This document shows, piece after piece, positions 56,898 through 64,000 of a stretch of DNA of 64,000 bases; positions within the stretch are counted from its first letter, which is position 1, and each line of letters starts with the position of its first letter. The stretch covers positions 186,001 through 250,000 of the forward strand of contig NZ_BBAS01000001.1 in the NCBI RefSeq assembly GCF_001311375.1. Direction: 5' to 3'. The notes under the pieces were generated by a model, which was given only the letters and a program-made list of their open reading frames with translations, had not been told where the DNA came from and ran no database searches. A program made the translations under genes and the position numbers. The stretch is from Limosilactobacillus equigenerosi DSM 18793 = JCM 14505. Its GTDB lineage: Bacteria; Bacillota; Bacilli; Lactobacillales; Lactobacillaceae.

Positions 56898-58460
56898 GTG
56901 AATAATTCTCAAACCAAGCACCGGTCCTCAAAGTTAATTTCACACGCCAATGGGAAGTCATTGGAAGAAATTAACGGAACCGTTGAAGTTCCACGCGGTA
57001 AAGGCTTCTTTCGGACTTTATTAGCGTACTCTGGACCAGGTGCACTTGTCGCAGTTGGGTATATGGATCCTGGTAACTGGTCAACTTCCATTACTGGGGG
57101 ACAGAACTTCCAATACACCTTAATGACGACCATCCTGATTTCAAGTTTGATTGCGATGCTCTTGCAAAACATGGCTGCCAAACTTGGTATCGTAAGTGAA
57201 ATGGACCTGGCTCAGGCCATTCGAGCTCGTACAGGGAAGGCGTTAGGGGTTGTCCTTTGGATTATGACTGAGCTGGCCATTATGGCGACCGATATCGCTG
57301 AAGTTATCGGAGCCGCCATTGCGCTGAATCTGTTATTCCATATCCCAATTATTGTTGCCGTCTTCATCACCGTCTTAGACGTTATGTTGCTCTTGCTCCT
57401 AACCAAAGTCGGTTTTCGGAAGATTGAAGCCCTCGTGGCCTGCTTAATCTTGGTGATTTTATTCGTGTTCTTATACCAAGTAATTCTTTCGAAGCCAGAT
57501 TGGGGCGCCATGCTCGTCGGGTTAATTCCATCTGCTAAGGCCGTTTCCCAAGGTCCCGTTGTTAACGGAATCTCACCATTAACCGGTTCCTTAGGGATTA
57601 TCGGGGCAACCGTGATGCCACACAACTTGTACTTACACTCAGCCATTTCGCAAACGCGAAAAATCGACCACACTGATTATGAAGACATCAAGCGGACGGT
57701 CCGGTTCTCAACTTGGGATTCCAACATCCAATTAAGTTTAGCCTTTGTCGTCAACTCGCTCCTCTTAATCGTGGGGGTCGCCGTCTTTAAGAATGGCGCG
57801 GTCCAAGATTCATCCTTCTTTGGCCTCTACCAAGCCTTAAGTGATACGTCCACGTTAAGCAATCCAATTTTAATTTCGGTTGCTAAATCCGGGGCTTTAT
57901 CGACCTTGTTTGCCATCGCCTTATTAGCCTCCGGACAAAACTCCACCATCACCGGGACTTTAACCGGTCAAGTGATTATGGAAGGGTTTATCCACTTAAA
58001 GATGCCATTGTGGGCCCGGCGGTTAATTACGCGACTCTTGTCAGTTTTACCAGTAGTCCTTTGTGTCATGTTAACTGCTGGTGAATCTGAACTTAAACAA
58101 CACGAAGCCATCAACATGTTAATGGAAAATTCGCAAGTCTTCTTAGCCTTCGCCTTACCATTCTCAATGTTGCCACTCTTAATCATGACCAACAGTAAAG
58201 TTGAAATGGGGGCCTTCCGAAATGCCCTTTGGACTCAAATTTTAGGTTGGATTTCAGTGATTGGCTTAACATTCTTAAATCTATATAATTTACCAAGCAC
58301 CTTCCGTGGCTTTGGCATTTGGTCAAATCAAACGGCCACTGGTTTAGCCTACGTCACAATTATCGTAATCTTAGCCCTCTTAGGTTGGACGATTATCGAT
58401 ATCATGCGTGGTGATAAACGTCTTGGTGCCCAACAAATTAAACATAAGTGGGAAGCTTAG
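56898..58460 (+). CDS. mntH: Nramp-type manganese/iron:proton symporter
   Basis: 520 aa, intact, full length. Substrate-binding helix 1 motif VAVGYMDPGNWSTSI (DPGN) and helix 6 GATVMPHNLYLHSAISQ (MPHN) are both present, the metal-binding pair of Nramp proteins. Lactobacilli rely on high intracellular Mn2+, and several mntH paralogues per genome are common. GAAAGG precedes the GTG start, written as M. The 227-nt upstream region holds no gene; I see a small GGGA/TCCC hairpin but no MntR site I can vouch for. Confidence 0.95.
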   Translation: MNNSQTKHRSSKLISHANGKSLEEINGTVEVPRGKGFFRTLLAYSGPGALVAVGYMDPGNWSTSITGGQNFQYTLMTTILISSLIAMLLQNMAAKLGIVSEMDLAQAIRARTGKALGVVLWIMTELAIMATDIAEVIGAAIALNLLFHIPIIVAVFITVLDVMLLLLLTKVGFRKIEALVACLILVILFVFLYQVILSKPDWGAMLVGLIPSAKAVSQGPVVNGISPLTGSLGIIGATVMPHNLYLHSAISQTRKIDHTDYEDIKRTVRFSTWDSNIQLSLAFVVNSLLLIVGVAVFKNGAVQDSSFFGLYQALSDTSTLSNPILISVAKSGALSTLFAIALLASGQNSTITGTLTGQVIMEGFIHLKMPLWARRLITRLLSVLPVVLCVMLTAGESELKQHEAINMLMENSQVFLAFALPFSMLPLLIMTNSKVEMGAFRNALWTQILGWISVIGLTFLNLYNLPSTFRGFGIWSNQTATGLAYVTIIVILALLGWTIIDIMRGDKRLGAQQIKHKWEA

Positions 58461-58487
58461 TCTCATTGTTATTTTTGATCATGCTAC

Positions 58488-58536
58488 ACACTAACGCCGG
58501 CTGCGATAATTCGTGACCGGCGTTAGTGTTTCTTTT
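58488..58536 (+). terminator. Terminator of mntH
   Basis: Perfect 13-bp stem ACACTAACGCCGG with CCGGCGTTAGTGT, then T-rich sequence. Confidence 0.88.
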
Positions 58537-58603
58537 TCCAATCTAAACTTAATTTCATGCTATAATAATTTTCAGACATTTTATAAGAAATGAGGAATAT
58601 TCG

Positions 58604-59288
58604 ATGGAACCAGAAAAGCGCCGCTCCCGGCTTGATTTATATGATTCCGATCATCAGGACACTTCATCCCGGCCAGCTACCCCCACCCAACCATCACGGG
58701 CCAGTCGAGCTAGCCAAACCAAGCCACGCCGGATACATTAACTACCTTAAAGGAATCAACCACCAACTTTTGGAAGCAATTAAAAGCACCTAAAGCTACT
58801 AACCAAACCAGTCATCACGCACTTCCCATGGATCAATGGAAAAGGCCGACACCTGGGGTAAAAAGATTTACCAAATCTTATTATCAATTTTACTGGTGGT
58901 CTTTTTAATTACGATGATTATTTTCTTTATCAAGCAACAAAGCCCGGTTAAACCAAGTGAACCAACTGAAGAAGTTAGTTTCTCATCATCCAAGCGGACT
59001 AAAAAGTCAAGTTCAAGCAGCACCAAACGCCGGTCAACTAAAACGACGAGCTATGATAATTACCAACCAACTCACCAAAATCGAGAAACGACCCGCGAAA
59101 CGACGATTACCTTCAACACGAACGACGATCATAAGAGTGCTGATAATCAGTCTTCAACGGCTCCTCAAGCGGATAGTAATAACGGTGGTAATAACAACCA
59201 ACCAGCTCAAAGCGCACCAGCTAACAACGCCCCGGCGGCCCCAAGTACTCCGACACCGGCTGCTCCAGCTGGGACTAAGACTAATTAA
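58604..59288 (+). CDS. Single-pass membrane protein with Ser/Thr/Ala-rich tail, two frameshifts
   Basis: About 228 aa in pieces: MEPEKRRSRLDLYDSDHQDT (ATG 58604, GAGG upstream), then after a break near 58730 TLTTLKESTTNFWKQLKAPK, then after another near 58838 KADTWGKKIYQILLSILLVV and FLITMIIFFIKQQSPVKPSE. A cytoplasmic charged part, one membrane helix, and a low-complexity outer part rich in Ser, Thr, Asn, Pro and Ala (ending NNAPAAPSTPTPAAPAGTKTN-stop minus one). No LysM or LPXTG motif. Likely a surface or cell-envelope protein; not recognised further. Confidence 0.6.
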
Positions 59289-59303
59289 TTTTAAATTCAT
59301 CCC

Positions 59304-59331
59304 TTGACTAACGAACTCAAAATGCTATAAT
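59304..59331 (+). promoter_or_regulatory. Promoter of the thrS T-box transcript
   Basis: TTGACT and consensus TATAAT at 16-nt spacing, ending 7 nt before Stem I. Confidence 0.8.
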
Positions 59332-59338
59332 CACACGT

Positions 59339-59596
59339 ATTAAGAGACATACTTGTTTTGTTTGAACCTAAGCCAGGGAGTGGTGCCAGTGGCTGGAAGC
59401 ACCATTAGGTTCCTCAACTTGGACCACTCTTAATTTACCTAGCGCTGACTAGGATTTTTCGTTGGTTCGTGCCCACTATCGCACGATGAAAGGGAAAGAT
59501 TATATCTTTCTAAAGTTGGGTGGAACCACGCTAAGTATTGTTAATTGGCGTCCCTAGAGCGGTTTATTTTTAAGCTGCGCTAGGGACGTTTTTTTA
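59339..59596 (+). promoter_or_regulatory. T-box leader of thrS (threonine)
   Basis: Stem I closes with ATTAAGAG (59339-59346) and CTCTTAAT (59427-59434). The specifier ACC (59423-59425, threonine) is followed by A and then the closing stem. The T-box sequence GGGTGGAACCACGC is at 59518-59531. The terminator GCGTCCCTAG/CTAGGGACGT with seven T (59548-59596) precedes thrS. Uncharged tRNA-Thr should allow read-through. Confidence 0.92.
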
Positions 59597-59625
59597 TATA
59601 TTTTTTTATTTAAGGAGTGTTACTT

Positions 59626-61431
59626 ATGCCACAAGTTGCTGTAATGTCACCAGATGGATCAGTCAACAAGATTGATCGCGATTCAAATGAAGCTTTAGCT
59701 GCCTTACGTCAATTAACGGCCCTCATGTTGAAGGCGGCCTTACATGACCAATTCCCAGGTATCCGCCTCGGGGATGCGGTAGCTGATGATAGTCAATTCT
59801 TTGTTGATTCTGACAAAGATGACCAACAAGTTTCCGCTGACGAATTGGAAGCCTTAGAAGTTGCCATTAAGGGCCTCGCTAAAAACGATACCAAGGTTGA
59901 CTTCGTGAAGATGAGTGTTGAAGACGCCGTCAAGGAAGTGGCGGCCGATCCATTTTCTAAGGAATTAATCGAAGAACACGCCGAAGACGGCCAAGTTGCG
60001 ATGTACCAATTAGGGAACATTAAAGCCGTCGCCGTGGCCCCAGTAATGGTTTACGGTAACGTCGTGAAGAACTACCGCTTACTTTCCGTTGCCGGTGCTT
60101 ACTGGAAGGGCATGTCTTCCAACCCAATGTTACAACGGATTTACGGAACGAGCTTCTTTAAGAAAGAAGACTTAGAAGCGGACTTACAAGCTCGCCAAGA
60201 AGCTAAGGAACGTGATCACCGGGTTATCGGGAACCAACTTGACTTATTCTTCGTTGATCCTAAAGTTGGGGCTGGGTTACCATACTGGTTACCAAAAGGG
60301 GCCACGATTCGCCGGGTCATCGAACGTTACATCATCGACAAAGAAGTTGGTGATGATTACGAACACGTTTACACGCCAGTCTTAATGAACTTAGACGCTT
60401 ACAAGACGTCTGGTCACTGGGACCACTACCGTGAAGATATGTTCCCACCAATGGACATGGGTGATGGCGAAATGTTAGAATTGCGGCCAATGAACTGTCC
60501 TTCTCACATCCAAGTCTTCAAGCACCACATCCGCTCTTACCGGGACTTACCATTACGGATTGCCGAACTCGGGATGATGCACCGTTACGAAAAGTCTGGG
60601 GCTCTCTCTGGTTTACAACGGGTACGGGAAATGACGTTAAACGACGGTCACACGTTCGTAACGTTAGACCAAATCCAAGCGGAATTCTCCAAGATTTTGA
60701 AGTTAATCATGGACGTCTACAAGGACTTTAACATTAACGATTACACGTTCCGGCTTTCCTACCGTGACCCTAAGAACACGGAAAAGTACTTTGCCAACGA
60801 TGAAATGTGGGAACAAGCCCAACGGATGTTAAAGGGGGCCATGGATGACTTAGGCCTTGATTACTACGAAGCCGAAGGGGAAGCTGCCTTCTACGGACCT
60901 AAGCTTGATATCCAAACCAAGACGGCCCTTGGTAATGAAGAAACGATGTCAACAATTCAATTAGACTTCATGTTACCTGAAAAGTTTGACCTCCATTACA
61001 TCGGGGAAGACGGTCAACAACACCGGCCAGTGATGATTCACCGGGGGGTTGTCGGCACGATGGAACGGTTCATGGCTTACTTAACGGAAATTTACAAGGG
61101 TGCCTTCCCTACTTGGTTGGCCCCACAACAAGTTAACATCATTCCAGTTAGCGAAGACAAGCATGGCGAATACGCCGATGCCGTTGCCAAGGCCTTGAAG
61201 CACCTTAACATCCGCGCTAAGGTTGACCACCGCAACGAAAAGATGGGTTACAAGATTCGGGAATCACAAACGCAAAAGACGCCATACACGTTAGTTGTTG
61301 GTGATGACGAATTAGCTAACCAAGCCGTCTCAGTCCGGAAATACGGTGAAAAGGAACAAACGAGCATGAGTCAAGCCGACTTTACGGCCATGATTCAAGC
61401 TGATATTGCTACTTACTCCCGTGAAAACTAA
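59626..61431 (+). CDS. thrS: Threonyl-tRNA synthetase lacking TGS domain and editing motifs
   Basis: 601 aa, intact; ATG 59626 with AAGGAG. The catalytic core is complete: zinc ligands in [24 protein letters not shown] and [14 protein letters not shown]; motif 2 [21 protein letters not shown]-terminal anticodon domain with [12 protein letters not shown]-like [20 protein letters not shown]. The N-terminal TGS domain (~60 aa) is missing. In the editing-like domain the HxxxH motif is replaced by [10 protein letters not shown] (residues 27-36), and CRGPH is replaced by [10 protein letters not shown] (~133-142), so the site that clears Ser-tRNA(Thr) looks absent. The threonine T-box confirms identity. 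Confidence 0.95.
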   Translation: MPQVAVMSPDGSVNKIDRDSNEALAALRQLTALMLKAALHDQFPGIRLGDAVADDSQFFVDSDKDDQQVSADELEALEVAIKGLAKNDTKVDFVKMSVEDAVKEVAADPFSKELIEEHAEDGQVAMYQLGNIKAVAVAPVMVYGNVVKNYRLLSVAGAYWKGMSSNPMLQRIYGTSFFKKEDLEADLQARQEAKERDHRVIGNQLDLFFVDPKVGAGLPYWLPKGATIRRVIERYIIDKEVGDDYEHVYTPVLMNLDAYKTSGHWDHYREDMFPPMDMGDGEMLELRPMNCPSHIQVFKHHIRSYRDLPLRIAELGMMHRYEKSGALSGLQRVREMTLNDGHTFVTLDQIQAEFSKILKLIMDVYKDFNINDYTFRLSYRDPKNTEKYFANDEMWEQAQRMLKGAMDDLGLDYYEAEGEAAFYGPKLDIQTKTALGNEETMSTIQLDFMLPEKFDLHYIGEDGQQHRPVMIHRGVVGTMERFMAYLTEIYKGAFPTWLAPQQVNIIPVSEDKHGEYADAVAKALKHLNIRAKVDHRNEKMGYKIRESQTQKTPYTLVVGDDELANQAVSVRKYGEKEQTSMSQADFTAMIQADIATYSREN

Positions 61432-61526
61432 TTAATTTAACCTCAACCACGTCAGATTAGCCATTTCCTTTGGCTAACTGGCGTGGTTTGCTATAATAAC
61501 TACAATATTTCTTTTGGAGGTGCTTT

Positions 61527-61808
61527 ATGAAAGCCATTTTAACGACGGTTGGACAAGATAAGGCTGGCATTGTGGCCGGTGTTAGTACGTACTTATCCCA
61601 CCACGACATTAATATTTTAGATATCTCGCAAACCATTATGAACGAATTTTTCACCATGATGATGGTCGTTGACGTGCCCGATAATCTTGATTTTAACGCT
61701 ACCACAGCTGATTTAACTAATCTTGGATCGCAATTGGGCGTTGAAATTCAACTCCGCAACGAAAAGGTCTACACGGCCATGCACGAATTGGCTGGAGGAA
61801 CAAACTAA
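61527..61808 (+). CDS. ACT-domain protein (UPF0237 type)
   Basis: 93 aa, a single ACT domain: [20 protein letters not shown], then [23 protein letters not shown] domains bind amino acids and regulate partner proteins. The stop TAA overlaps the ATG of the UPF0210 gene (TAATG), the conserved pairing of these two families in Firmicutes. GGAGG precedes the ATG. Function unknown; likely a regulatory partner of the next protein. Confidence 0.85.
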   Translation: MKAILTTVGQDKAGIVAGVSTYLSHHDINILDISQTIMNEFFTMMMVVDVPDNLDFNATTADLTNLGSQLGVEIQLRNEKVYTAMHELAGGTN

Positions 61809-63152
61809 TGGATACCAAGCGAATTTTTGAAACCGTTGATATGATTAATCACGAAAACCTCGACTTACGAACCATTACGATGGGGATTTCGTTATTAGAT
61901 TGTATTGACCAAGACAGTGACGTTGCCTGCCAAAAAAATTTACGATAAAATCACGACCAAGGCAGCCCACTTAGTCGAAGTCGGGCAAGCGATTGAAGCT
62001 GAATTTGGGATTCCGATTGCGAATAAGCGAATTACGGTTACGCCAATTGCTTTGATTGCTGGGGCCTCTGGAGACGCTGATTACGTCAAGTATGCCTTGA
62101 CCCTCGAACGGGCTGCTGAAGCCGTGGGCGTAGATTTAATTGGGGGTTTTTCAGCCCTCGTCCAAAAAGGCATGACCCCCGCCGATGAAACGTTAATTAA
62201 TTCCATTCCGGCAGCCTTCAAGCCACCACCCGGGTTTGTGCGAGCGTTAACGTTGGTTCAACTCGTACGGGGATTAATTTCGATGCCGTCAAGAAAATGG
62301 GTGAAATCGTGGTTGAACTCGAAGGCCGTGATCCCCTCTTAAATGGACGCCTCGTGGTCTTCTGTAATGCAGTTGAAGATAATCCGTTCATGGCCGGTGG
62401 TTTCCATGGCGTTGGTGAAGCCGATACAGTCATCAACGTTGGGGTATCTGGCCCAGGGGTGGTATTAAATGCCGTCAAACAAGTACCGAATGAACCACTT
62501 GATGTCGTTGCCGAAACCATCAAACAAACCGCCTTTAAAGTGACGCGGATGGGCCAATTAGTCGGGACTGAGGCGTCCAACCGGCTCGGCGTTGACCTCG
62601 GGATTGTTGATCTATCCTTAGCGCCAACCCCATCTGAAGGTGATTCAGTGGCTAACATTTTAGAAGCCATCGGACTCGAAACCGTTGGTACGCACGGAAC
62701 CACAGCTGCCCTCGCCATGCTTAACGATGCCGTTAAAAAAAGGTGGGATTATGGCCTGCAGTCATGTGGGAGGCTTATCCGGTGCCTTCATTCCTGAATC
62801 AGAAGATGCCGGCATGATCCGCGCGGCAGAACAAGGCACGTTAACCTTCGACAAACTAGAAGCCATGACGGCCGTTTGCTCCGTTGGGCTGGATATGATT
62901 GCCATTCCAGGGGACACGCCAGCGACCACAATTAGTGCTATGATTGCCGATGAAGCCGCCATTGGAATGATTAATAATAAAACAACCGCCGTCCGGGTCA
63001 TTCCAGTCCCCGGTAAAACCGTCGGTGAAGATATCGAATTTGGGGGGCTCTTCGGCCGGGCGCCAATTATGGCTGTTCATCCCGAAAGCTCCGCCCAAAT
63101 GATCAATCGTGGGGGACGCTTACCGGCTCCAGTTCATAGCTTTAAAAACTAG
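61808..63152 (+). CDS. UPF0210 (DUF711/PFL-like) family protein, three frameshifts
   Basis: About 447 aa. [20 protein letters not shown], then [20 protein letters not shown], is the family N terminus. Breaks: A7 61932-61938 (six gives [20 protein letters not shown]); near 62222 ([20 protein letters not shown]); A7 62735-62741 ([20 protein letters not shown]). The C-terminal half ([34 protein letters not shown]) is intact. A structurally known family with a glycyl-radical-enzyme-like fold but no assigned function; encoded with the ACT protein. All three breaks are single-base and two are homopolymers, so sequencing error is likely. Confidence 0.85.
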
Positions 63153-63173
63153 GTCGTAAATTCCAGGTCGCGA

Positions 63174-63272
63174 ACCGAGCGTCAAAAGCGACGATAGGAT
63201 AACTTGGAAACGAGCGTTGACGTGGCAACACGTCGGCGCTCGTTTTCAGTTAGTCCTAGTCGCTTGCTCGGT
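63174..63272. repeat. 99-nt multi-segment hairpin (structured element)
   Basis: Five successive paired blocks nest around a GCAA loop: ACCGAGC/GCTCGGT, AAGCGAC/GTCGCTT, TAGGATAACT/AGTTAGTCCTA (one bulge), AAACGAGCG/CGCTCGTTT and GACGTG/CACGTC. AGGTCG occurs three times in the flanks (63152-63157, 63165-63170, 63291-63296). No ORF. It could be a palindromic repeat/MITE-like element or an RNA structure at the 3' end of the UPF0210 transcript. Confidence 0.7.
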
Positions 63273-63342
63273 GAGCGTAGTTAATAATCAGGTCGTGAGC
63301 TCAGCTAGCAAAGCGCCGGTTGGGATTTATTTTTAACTAAAA

Positions 63343-63380
63343 TAAACGAGGCCGGAGAAGTTTTTCTCCGACCTCGTTTT
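63343..63380 (-). terminator. Terminator at the end of the right-edge membrane gene
   Basis: AACGAGGTCGGAGA pairs with TCTCCGGCCTCGTT (one wobble), followed by TTATTTT on the minus strand; it may also stop plus-strand transcription. Confidence 0.8.
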
Positions 63381-63395
63381 GATTTCCCAGGTAAT

Positions 63396-64000
63396 TTAAT
63401 CGCGCCGTAATTGCATCCGCATCATAAACCCATAACTAATTAAGAGCATGATCAAAATCCAAATCACACTATAAATTACCAACGAAACTGACGAACCATG
63501 CATTGTTAATACATCCGCTAAATGTTGCATGCTAGCTTCACTTGGATGCCAGTACTTAACCATCCACGTAATTACCCGTACTAATAAAGCAATTAATGCA
63601 ATTGGTCCCCCAATTCCAACGATCAGTTTCCACTTGCGGGATAGTAACGCAAAGCCATTCCCAATCGCCAGCATGGTGCTAATTCCGCTTAACTGACCTA
63701 AAAAGGCCATGCCAACTTGGGCCCAGTTGCCATCGCGAGTCAACCACAACAGACACGTAATGAGAGATAATGTGATGACCCCCATGAATTGGCTCAGCCA
63801 AATTTGGCGCCGCGTTTGCCCATTTTGCATCCCCAATTTAAATTCACTATATGGAACAATTAAGTAACCAAACACGGTTAGTGCCCCCAAAGAAGTTGTT
63901 AAAGTAACATATAATTGTTTAACAATATCATCCCAAGACATGGAGCTCGCAAATAGTAAACTAAATAATTGTAATCCAATCATGACGACTACCATGATGA
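63396..64000 (-). CDS. Polytopic membrane protein, ABC-2-permease-like, partial
   Basis: The C-terminal ~201 aa of a gene running off the right edge. Five or six hydrophobic helices: GLQLFSLLFASSMSWDDIVK, LTTSLGALTVFGYLIVPYSE, FMGVITLSLITCLLWLTRDG, ISTMLAIGNGFALLSRKWKL and LVIYSVIWILIMLLISYGFM, ending MRMQLRRD. The short loop GMQNGQTRRQIWLSQF resembles the first-helix region of ABC-2-type permeases of small exporters. Substrate unknown; a partner ATPase would lie upstream, outside the window. Confidence 0.5.
   Translation of the reverse strand, partial: IMVVVMIGLQLFSLLFASSMSWDDIVKQLYVTLTTSLGALTVFGYLIVPYSEFKLGMQNGQTRRQIWLSQFMGVITLSLITCLLWLTRDGNWAQVGMAFLGQLSGISTMLAIGNGFALLSRKWKLIVGIGGPIALIALLVRVITWMVKYWHPSEASMQHLADVLTMHGSSVSLVIYSVIWILIMLLISYGFMMRMQLRRD

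Noticed and set aside
62218-62718. 166-aa minus-strand ORF opposite the UPF0210 gene
   Set aside because: Ser/Thr/Pro-rich shadow frame; the plus strand is a conserved protein family.

Overview
The window reads as a chromosomal segment of an obligately heterofermentative Lactobacillaceae bacterium. The phosphoketolase route is covered by xpk, zwf and gnd. Sucrose phosphorylase with mannitol 2-dehydrogenase, class II galT and galK, an alpha-galactosidase with a LacS-type carrier, and histidine and threonine T-boxes all fit that family. There are no tRNA or rRNA genes, no prophage and no CRISPR array that I can see.

Layout. 1-7.7 kb (minus): AEC carrier, FCD-type GntR regulator, orphan antitoxin-like gene, ptsI, xpk, HAD phosphatase, UTRA-type GntR regulator. 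7.8-11.1 kb (plus): EbsC/YbaK deacylase, HELSH membrane protein, dipeptidase, nrdI. 11.2-15.1 kb: a composite-transposon-like block with an intact-length IS982-family element, a NADH oxidase gene, an IS30-family relic and a 133-bp IS982 end, bracketed by an 8-bp direct repeat. 15.1-22.5 kb: hisS with T-box, two transporters, zwf, gnd. 22.5-26.3 kb: a peptide/two-component module with an L,D-transpeptidase. 26.3-34 kb: aquaporin, usp, Lrp regulator, pepF, gltP, YitT-like protein. 32-43 kb: LacS-type carrier, alpha-galactosidase, MFS exporter, galT and galK, with a small phosphatase/PEBP operon. 43-50 kb: GreA-like factor, murT/gatD, purine permease, efp, LacI regulator. 50-54 kb: sucrose phosphorylase, MFS carrier, mannitol dehydrogenase. 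54-64 kb: argR, MacB-like ABC exporter, mntH, thrS with T-box, ACT and UPF0210 proteins.

How the genes work together. Galactosides enter by the EIIA-tailed carrier, are cut by alpha-galactosidase and feed galK/galT (Leloir pathway). Sucrose is phosphorolysed, and the fructose can be reduced to mannitol to recycle the NADH made by zwf, gnd and the phosphoketolase pathway; NADH oxidase offers a second sink. Promoters of ptsI, the galactoside carrier and galK carry catabolite-response-like sites.

The most interesting signals are these. (1) At 22.5-26.3 kb is a probable unannotated quorum-sensing module: a 29-codon secreted-peptide gene sits directly ahead of a histidine kinase and LytTR regulator, in one operon with an L,D-transpeptidase, behind a perfect 16-bp direct repeat with 21-bp period. 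(2) A ~170-bp structured repeat occurs in two opposite-facing copies with base-pair-preserving differences, each starting at the stop of the gene it follows. (3) A 99-nt multi-segment hairpin lies at 63.2 kb. (4) GatD has lost its catalytic cysteine. (5) ThrRS lacks its editing motifs. (6) About 25 genes carry single-base frame breaks, thirteen of them at a run of seven A or T where six would restore the frame; this most likely reflects consensus error and should be kept in mind for every broken gene.
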